NCBI RefSeq assembly: GCF_009870125.1
Contig: NC_046679.1
Span: 2,232,001 to 2,296,000 of the forward strand
Origin: Drosophila pseudoobscura
Lineage: Eukaryota; Arthropoda; Insecta; Diptera; Drosophilidae
DNA: 64,000 bases
Direction: 5' to 3'
In this document: positions 58,001-64,000 of the stretch, piece by piece
Numbering within the stretch: the stretch's first letter is position 1
Layout: every line of letters starts with the position of its first letter
The notes under the pieces: generated by a model
What the model saw: the letters and a program-made list of their open reading frames with translations, nothing else
Told to the model about the DNA's origin: nothing
The model's database searches: none
Translations under genes and position numbers: made by a program

Positions 58001-60676
58001 ACTCGAAAATTTTCAAGTGCCACTGACACTCGGCACTCCTCTCTGCCTCTCCCCCGCACCCTCTCCCTCTCGCTCCACATGAAATTAGCGCCATGGAGCG
58101 TGGGGGGGCTCTTTTGATGAACTGCACTTTTCATCTCATCGCGGGCCGTGAAGACAGAAAGTGTTACCGAATTGTGACAGCGCAGCTGCGTCTCGGAAAT
58201 GAATTTACAAAAAATGAACTCCACACCGGCTTGGGGCTGATTGAGGCAGCAGGGGACTACTGCTGCTCGTGGCACTTGGCTGTGGCTGTTGCACGAAAGT
58301 TTCGGCCAAAAAACAATTAATTAAACTAATGACTCGCTGGATTTGGGCACCGGGTTTATTAATTAAAGGGTTTTGCTGTTCGACGGGAGGCCACAAGGCC
58401 GCTACGATGAGGTTGCCAAAAGGTTCCATTACCTTTAAGAATTATTGGAAATTAAGTGGCATTTTCCTCTATTGATTCGAATGGAATTTTAATGTTCTTT
58501 AGTTACATTTTCTTTCGAGTTTTTTCCACAATATTCCTGGGATTTTGCGCATTGCTGGTTTATGTTAATTCAAGCAAAAAAGGCCTCAATTCTTGTTCTA
58601 AATTATGTAAATTGTGTGGAAGCAATACATATAATTCTCTCGGTAATTCCCATTTATCATTTGCTAAAAACAAATGCACAGTACGAGTGGAGGAGGTGGA
58701 GGCATGACTCTCATACATATCGGCCTATCTATAGAATTCTCTGAGACTGAAATACTAATTACTGGCACGAGAAGCAGTTTTGCTCAAATGACGCCGCTGT
58801 CAGGCGGCAGGGCAATTTGTATAAATTTTTATTTATTTATTTAATTTTCGTTTCGAGCTGATCTGTGGCTCTCGGGCATGCCATTCGAGTGTTCGATGAA
58901 GCAGGGACCTTGAGCTACTCAGGGCACCCCATCGCCCCACCCCTTTGGCCTGATTACGCCCACTCTTTCTGGGCCATAATTTCTCTCATTAATGCGAGGG
59001 CTGGCCCAGACCCAGCAGCAAAATGCAACCTAATACTGCTTTTGCGTGTGGCCAGCAAATCAGCCAGCAAGTCCTCCCCTCCGTCCGCTCGGGTCAAGAC
59101 ATTTTCCGTGCAATTTCCCCAGCTGTCTGTCTGTCAGTCAGTCAGTCACTCAGGCAGGGACTGACTCCCTACAAGGGCACGCAAGGGGCATGCATCGAGC
59201 GCCATGCAAATTGATCAAAGGCCACAATTTCTTGGCTCTAATCTGGCAGCCGGACGGGGGGCGGGGGGCGGCGGGCGGAGATGTTGTCAGCGGCTTGAAT
59301 TTAATGACATGACCATAAAAATAGTTGCTGCAGCTTAACAATAAAATACCAAATAATTGTGGGCCATAAAAGTTAAGTTGTTAATTGTTTCGGCCACAAT
59401 CCAGGCCTGGGCGGTACGGGGCGCCACATCGCGTGTCCTGTTTGCCGACACACATTTGCACACAGCAGGAGGAGCGGGAGGAGGGGGGAGGGGGGATAGG
59501 CAGCAGGAAGAAAGATGGCTTCGCTACCGAATGAATGGCTGTTGTTCTTGTTGTTTGGCACCCGCTGGCCAAGTTTTAACGAGCAGACGGCCGCCTGTCA
59601 ATGCCCGGCCATATTTCACGGGAGCGGGGGCCCAAAAAAAGGAGGACCAACTACAACTGCTTTTGGGCCCGGCCAAAACAATGTTAAATAATTCATTTGG
59701 CGAAAGCTGAAAGTTTTGCGTGAGAATTTCGCCATATTACACGAAGGGGGGCCCCCTCCGACAGGGGGCCCCTCCGGCTGCGTGCTAAACCGGAAATGAA
59801 GGCCCGCTTAATTGCCCTGAAGTATGCAGGCAATCGTAGGCCTCGTCCTGCTCGTCCTGGCTGTTGCTGGACTAATCTATATACTTTGCTTTATTGTTGC
59901 TCGGCAGATAATAACTGAGCAACTGTCTGCGTTGGCGCACGGCTCAGGGCTGTCTCCCGCGTCCGTGGCGTCGTGGTGTCAATGAACCACGTTGGCAGAA
60001 TAATTGCCAAGTCCTGTCAATGCCTATCGAACTTTATTTGGTTCTGTATTGGCGATGGACTGTCAGGGGGCGTGCCCCAGGGCGTACTTTGCCAAGTTCC
60101 TCAATAATTTAGGCATCGACACAGCACAGCAAAGGGTTACAGAAGTTCAAAATGTATACAGGATACAGAATACAGGATCTGACAATATTTACCATAACTT
60201 TCGTCGACTGCAGCATAGGGGGGAGTGGCGTCGTTGAAGCCGAACCCGGAACCATTGCCCATTTCCCCGGCCACGGGAACGGGCCCGGGCACGGCGTTGG
60301 CGAAGGACAGCGTGGTGGCCGGCACCTCTGGCGGCTGATCCTGCTGCTCGATGGAGGTGGGCGCTGTGGGCTGCTGCTGCTGCTCGTCGGGGTGGAGCTG
60401 GGAGGTGGTGCTGTGGGCGCTGGTGGTGGTCGATGCCAGGTTGAATTCAGTCTCAAGTGTTTCCCATCCGGAGCCGGTCTCGGCCTCAGCATTGACTAGA
60501 TCGGCCAGATCACGGTTCGGGCTGCTGCTGCTGCTGTTGTTGGCCATCGGCGTTGGCGCCGTGAAGGGCGCCGGCGAGGAGGTGGTGGGCAGCGCCGTGG
60601 CACAGTGCTCCGCAATGCTGGCGAAGAGCATCAGCTTCAGTAGGGCTCGCAGCAGGGCGTGCTGGGGGCGTGGCAT
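37045..60676 (-). CDS. Ptp99A: Receptor-type protein tyrosine phosphatase 99A
   Basis: Eleven coding exons on the minus strand give 1313 codons: 60676-60193, 49852-49649, 48280-48000, 46552-46436, 45280-45141, 40096-39810, 39735-39395, 39331-39165, 39091-38536, 38476-38208 and 38140-37045. Phases agree throughout. A signal peptide ([20 protein letters not shown]) and a Ser/Thr/Gln-rich stretch precede fibronectin type III repeats from residue 163. One membrane span lies near 384-407. Phosphatase domain 1 has WPD at 639-641 and [10 protein letters not shown] at 672-681, so it should be active; intron 8 interrupts this loop. In domain 2 the matching position is Asp948 in VDRYGGAQA, so it is inactive, as known for Ptp99A. 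The tail has a Gln-rich block near 1050-1092 and Ser/Thr/Pro/Asn-rich sequence. Ptp99A acts in motor-axon guidance. The start was chosen because the signal peptide begins there; a longer in-frame ATG at 60814 exists. Extra alternative exons in intron 1 cannot be excluded. Confidence 0.95.
42672..43279 (+). mobile_element. Deleted hAT element with CAGTGTTGCCA ends
   Basis: CAGTGTTGCCA at the left edge is inverted as TGGCAACACTG at the right edge of a 608-bp stretch. Between them lies a C-terminal transposase fragment. The adjacent eight bases (CCTACATT and ATAAGAGA) do not match, so no target duplication is confirmed. The words GATCTGGCTT and GAAAAC near the left end resemble the 162-bp MITE at 27443-27604. 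Confidence 0.7.
42813..43257 (+). pseudogene. C-terminal fragment of a hAT transposase with one intron
   Basis: Two open segments join in phase: 42813-42871 and 42930-43257. The 58-bp interval has GTAAGC and a TTTCATTTCAG acceptor, so it looks like a genuine small intron. The joined frame runs through YIQLRERLPDNFE and on to an IALFAIERV segment, the kind of sequence seen shortly before the final motif in hAT transposases. The expected final NA/SVER-type segment is missing, as is all upstream sequence (a stop codon lies at 42810-42812). It is a decayed remnant on the strand opposite to Ptp99A. Confidence 0.6.
45281..46435 (-). other. Ptp99A intron 4
   Basis: This 1155-bp intron carries pyrimidine-rich runs near 45361-45398. 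No coding signal or mobile element is recognised. Confidence 0.7.
46553..47999 (-). other. Ptp99A intron 3
   Basis: This 1447-bp intron has a poly-G run near 47377-47391, (GT)n near 47496-47512 and a poly-C run near 47632. No coding signal is recognised. Confidence 0.7.
48281..49648 (-). other. Ptp99A intron 2
   Basis: This 1368-bp intron includes GCAGT repeats near 48677-48697 and GGGGCAT repeats near 49225-49247. Nothing else is recognised. Confidence 0.7.
49853..60192 (-). other. Ptp99A intron 1
   Basis: This 10.3-kb intron separates the signal-peptide exon from the first fibronectin exon. It is rich in microsatellites (GA near 51180-51245, CA near 51385-51404, GT near 52912-52934, CA near 53660-53810), with a palindromic G/C block at 59744-59775. 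AT-rich islands with many ATTAAT or AATCAATGAA words lie at 54400-54900. I find no coding exon inside it. Enhancer content is plausible but unproven. Confidence 0.6.
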
Positions 60677-63600
60677 GGCGATTCGTTGTTGGAAGTCGGA
60701 GTTGAAGATGGTTTCTGTTGGGGTTTGCCCCTCTTTGATTCTCACTCGTTTTTGATTCACTTTGTGCGTGCTTTCGCTTTGTTTTGGAGAGCTTTTTGTG
60801 CGTTCTCGTCCCACCGTGCAGCAGGACTGAAAGTCTTTTGATTTTCTCTCGTTTTGCTTACAACATTTTGTGCGTTTGTTTTGTTTTTGTTGTCTGTATT
60901 TTGTGCAGTTTTTTACTTAATTTTACGATCGAGATTCACTCTAAATACTATATTTAAATGATTTCCATTTTGGCACTAAAAAATACTAGTTTAAATTAAC
61001 GAATGCGGAAGAGGCGGAGAGCAAAAGCTAAGCGAAGCTTATCTTTGTTCTTCTTTCTTCGATGATTCGCTGGCTGCTGCTGCTTCTGTTGCCGTTGTTG
61101 TTGTTGCGCCTCGCCCCATAATGTAATAATAATTGTTGCTTTGGTGTAAAACATTTTTCAAATCTGCCGAACCTTAAAAAAGAGAATACCTTCGACCCGA
61201 ACCGGAATCTGAGTCCGTCCAGGCCTCTCCCCACGAAGAGGGTATTGGTTAGACGTTTGCCAGCCAGAGAAACGAAGCTTAAGAGAGAGAGAAATATCTA
61301 AAGAGAAGCCCAGCAAAACTCTTCTGTCTTCTGTTAGGGTATCAAATGCCTCGACTTTGAGGGCAAACTTTTTCTTTGGTTTTATTTATTTTATTTTTAT
61401 TTATGTATGATAATTTATTGCATTTTTTCAATACTCTTCTTCGGTTTCGCCCCATTGTTTTTCATGCCCTGTTCTCGTTTTGTTTCTCTTTTTGTGTGTG
61501 TGTTCTTTTGCCGCTTTTGTTTATCGCATTTTCTTCACACTTTTCTGCGCTTTATTGTTTTTGTATGGCACTCTCTCCCACTCTCCCGAACGGAACCATG
61601 AAGAGAGTTCAACGGGGTTCATCCGCAGGCAGTAAGGGAGAGCAAGCAAGACAGAGACAGAGACACAGCGAGAGGGAGAGCGAGAGAGGGGCGCTTGCAG
61701 AAGATGCAGGCGCATTAAAAATACACTCGCGAGCATAAGTATGTACCCCTTCCCTACCCTACCCTACCCACAGGCATGCCTTCATACACACACACAAGCG
61801 TAACGAGTATATGTGTGCTTGTATGTATAAATAAGTAAATCTTTGCCATATACAATATGAAGAGAGCTCGCCAACAAATTGGCAATGCCCACAAACGGCT
61901 GGCCGACGACATGTGTGCGCCAGCTGCAGCCTGGAATGGGATGGGGCTGGCATTGGGGCTGGGAGGAGGGGCAGCGAACAAAAAATCACGTATAATAAAT
62001 GATTGGGCGTAAAGATTAGGCCAGAGGCGATCAACTGAATGCGCTGTAGCGAAAAACTTTAGAAAAAGTGCTAAATATAAATGGGGACGGGACTCTGATC
62101 GAATTAAGCGATTCCGATCTAAACGAATACCAAAGGCCTTCAGATCTAAGTGACAGTGGGAGAGGAAGAGAAAACTAAGGCTGTTTCGAGTAATGGAAGA
62201 TTTCAGACTCAAGTTTTTATGTGTTGTCAGCACTTATAACAGTTTTTGAAGTTTTAATTACTGAAACACAGTAAGTAACAATTTGATCATTTACCGATAG
62301 CTTTACCCCTCTGTAATGCCTCCAAATATGAGGCGTAATCGATTGCGATCTATGTTCTAAATACTCGGGACCTACATATCGTCACACCGGATCAGTGAAA
62401 CATTCCAGCAGCGAATTCTTGTTGATTACTCTTTGTTCTCCCCTTGTTATCCATCTCGTTCTGCCGCACGCACGCACACACACCTCAAACAATTGCAGTG
62501 CACAATGGAAATGGAGAAGAATGGGAGAGCGCGGGGCAGAGGAGAGGCAGGAAAGGAACTGGACAAAGTGCAAATTACAGGGAGCTCGTGCTGATTCATT
62601 CAGAATTAGCCTCGGCACGCTATGCTCTTTCTCTATCCCCATCTCCCTTCCTCTCACTCGGAGAGTGTTAAGTGCTGCGCTGCGCTGCTCTTGTTTGGCC
62701 AGGCAAAACCGCAACCGCAGTCGCAGCCGCAGTCGGCGTTGCATCAGCGGCAGCGGTGCTAATTAGCAGCTCATCAAATTGCCGCATGCAAAAAGTGAGC
62801 CAAAGAGCGAACGCCGAAGAGAGTAAGAGAGAGAGATTATTCTTGGGTGTAGTGTTGGATATAAAAACGGAGTTAGAAGAAGTGGAGGGGGGAAGTGCAA
62901 TCATAAAAAGAAAGGAAGAATAGTTTCGGGTGCCGATTCTTTTGATACCCTTGAAGAACAATCGATCATATTTATGGGATGTACTCCCCCATACATATAT
63001 TTATGTAAATAGCGGTTAGACGGTTCCAACGGAACAGCCAACTATTATTATAATTCGCCTACTCGCAACATTTGTGCCTAGCAATGATACCCTCTGCCAG
63101 GGTATACAAATATTATTGAATTCGAAGAGAAAGACAGATAAGGGAGTCACGGAGATGGTCAAGGAAGAGAAGAACGGCACTATAAAACGAAATTGGAAAA
63201 CGGGTTCACTGTGTGGGGGGGCCTGTGGAAATTGGCCAATCAAGCGACAATTGTTGGCCATTTGTGGTCGTAAGTACTTAATAACGGTAAACGGGTCAGC
63301 GGGTCTGTCGAGTGGACAGCTCTGATTAGCATACGCCAACGACTGCTGACCCCTCCCTCCCCCGGGAACAGACCCCTGCGGCTATTAAAATGAACTGACA
63401 GATAATTGAAAATCAAAAAAATAGAAAAGAAAGAGGGGGAGGGAGAGGGGGAGGGCGGGAAGGAAGAGCTCTAAACAGAAATCAATTGGAAGAAGGCAAA
63501 TTGCCTGACAACTGCAGACCAAAAAGCAATGGGAGACGGCCTCCTCGGATATTGTCTGTGGCTGTATGGTTGAGTGTGTGCATTGTACAGCTATCACTCC

Positions 63601-64000
63601 CCGTACACATGCCGGGCTACACTCACAGAAAAAGATTGTGCTTAAGTGTGGAATTCTGGGGGAAAAGTGCGTCTCTGGAACCTATTTTTCTGAGTGCAGG
63701 AAGGTATGAATATCCATCAAAAATAACCTTTATTTGCCTTCTAGACCTTATGTAGATAGTCTAGAGTGGCTCGTGACAGCATGGGGCCCATACCTGGGAT
63801 AATCTTCATTATTCAGAGCCCATTCAGTGGGCATAATAGACGATTCGTCTGTGCCACTGATAAAAAGTGAAAATGTTCAAAGTTCGAGTGGAGTGGAGTG
63901 AAGCTAGCTGTCAATAGAAGAATAGATTGTTGGGCTGCCGGAAGAACGGCGTGGGTCTTTTATCCGACAACGGAAGTAGGGCTTAGAACAGTTACTCGTT
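60677..64000. other. Ptp99A 5' UTR, promoter and upstream DNA
   Basis: About 140 bases upstream of the signal-peptide start the same frame stays open to an ATG at 60814, which could give an N-terminally longer product. Further upstream are T-rich sequence (61360-61570), GAGAG tracts (61650-61690, 62825-62842) and CACA repeats (61788-61796). No second gene is supported. No TATA box or clear initiator could be chosen. Confidence 0.4.
63620..63696. repeat. Small inverted repeat, possible MITE remnant
   Basis: CACTCACAGAAAAA at 63620-63633 is imperfectly inverted as TTTTTCTGAGTG at 63685-63696 across 77 bp. The size and A-rich ends suit a short mobile-element remnant, but no target duplication is visible. 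Confidence 0.25.

Noticed and set aside
60677..60814. N-terminal extension of Ptp99A from the ATG at 60814
   Set aside because: The extension is basic and would bury the signal peptide about 46 residues inside; the ATG at 60676 starts the signal peptide directly. The longer form is kept only as an alternative.
1..64000. tRNA, rRNA or snoRNA genes
   Set aside because: I saw no clear tRNA A-box/B-box pair or other structured RNA by eye. A covariance-model scan would be needed to be sure.

Overview
This window is nuclear DNA from a Drosophila fly. The evidence is short introns with GT...AG borders, long low-complexity non-coding stretches, Drosophila housekeeping promoter motifs, and a gene set I recognise from around cytological interval 99A-B of D. 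melanogaster (Ptp99A, Trc8, Spase12, ND-20L). I cannot assign the species. The closely spaced transposon remnants would suit a fly outside the melanogaster subgroup, but that is inference.

Layout: ND-20L, an intronless complex I subunit gene, lies at 423-1058 on the minus strand. From about 1.1 to 16 kb there is a gene-poor tract with microsatellites, two short inverted-repeat elements sharing CTAGAGATG ends, and a 2.7-kb hAT transposon (11101-13782) with an exact 8-bp target duplication and striking subterminal repeat arrays. Its transposase frame is broken. A diverged tandem repeat fills 16.3-17.9 kb just upstream of Trc8 (18825-21889, plus), an ER-type multi-membrane RING ubiquitin ligase. 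Trc8 converges on a six-exon F-box/LRR gene (22957-25022, minus). A TMEM179-like four-pass membrane gene follows (27973-28993, plus), then Spase12 (30299-30708, plus), whose 3' end abuts DTWD1 (30771-31742, minus). DTWD1 is divergent from a C2orf42 homologue (31906-34030, plus) across 163 bp.

The right half is one gene, the receptor tyrosine phosphatase Ptp99A, read leftward from 60676 to 37045. I assembled eleven coding exons with consistent phases (3942 nt, 1313 codons plus stop). They encode a signal peptide, a low-complexity N-terminal region, fibronectin type III domains, one membrane span, an active phosphatase domain, a second domain lacking the catalytic cysteine, and a Gln- and Ser/Thr-rich tail. 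Introns 1 (10.3 kb) and 5 (5.0 kb) are long; intron 5 holds a deleted hAT element that keeps a spliced transposase fragment.

The genes do not form one pathway. They are mostly housekeeping genes (respiration, secretion, tRNA modification, ubiquitination) beside one large neuronal receptor gene. The least explained signals are the mobile and repeat sequences: the hAT element with 18-bp arrays, two non-autonomous hAT relatives, the repeat array in what looks like a 5' intron of Trc8, and a repeat module shared by the Trc8 and TMEM179-like upstream regions. I found no candidate for an entirely new biological system. All calls come from reading the sequence and remembered family knowledge, with no database search.
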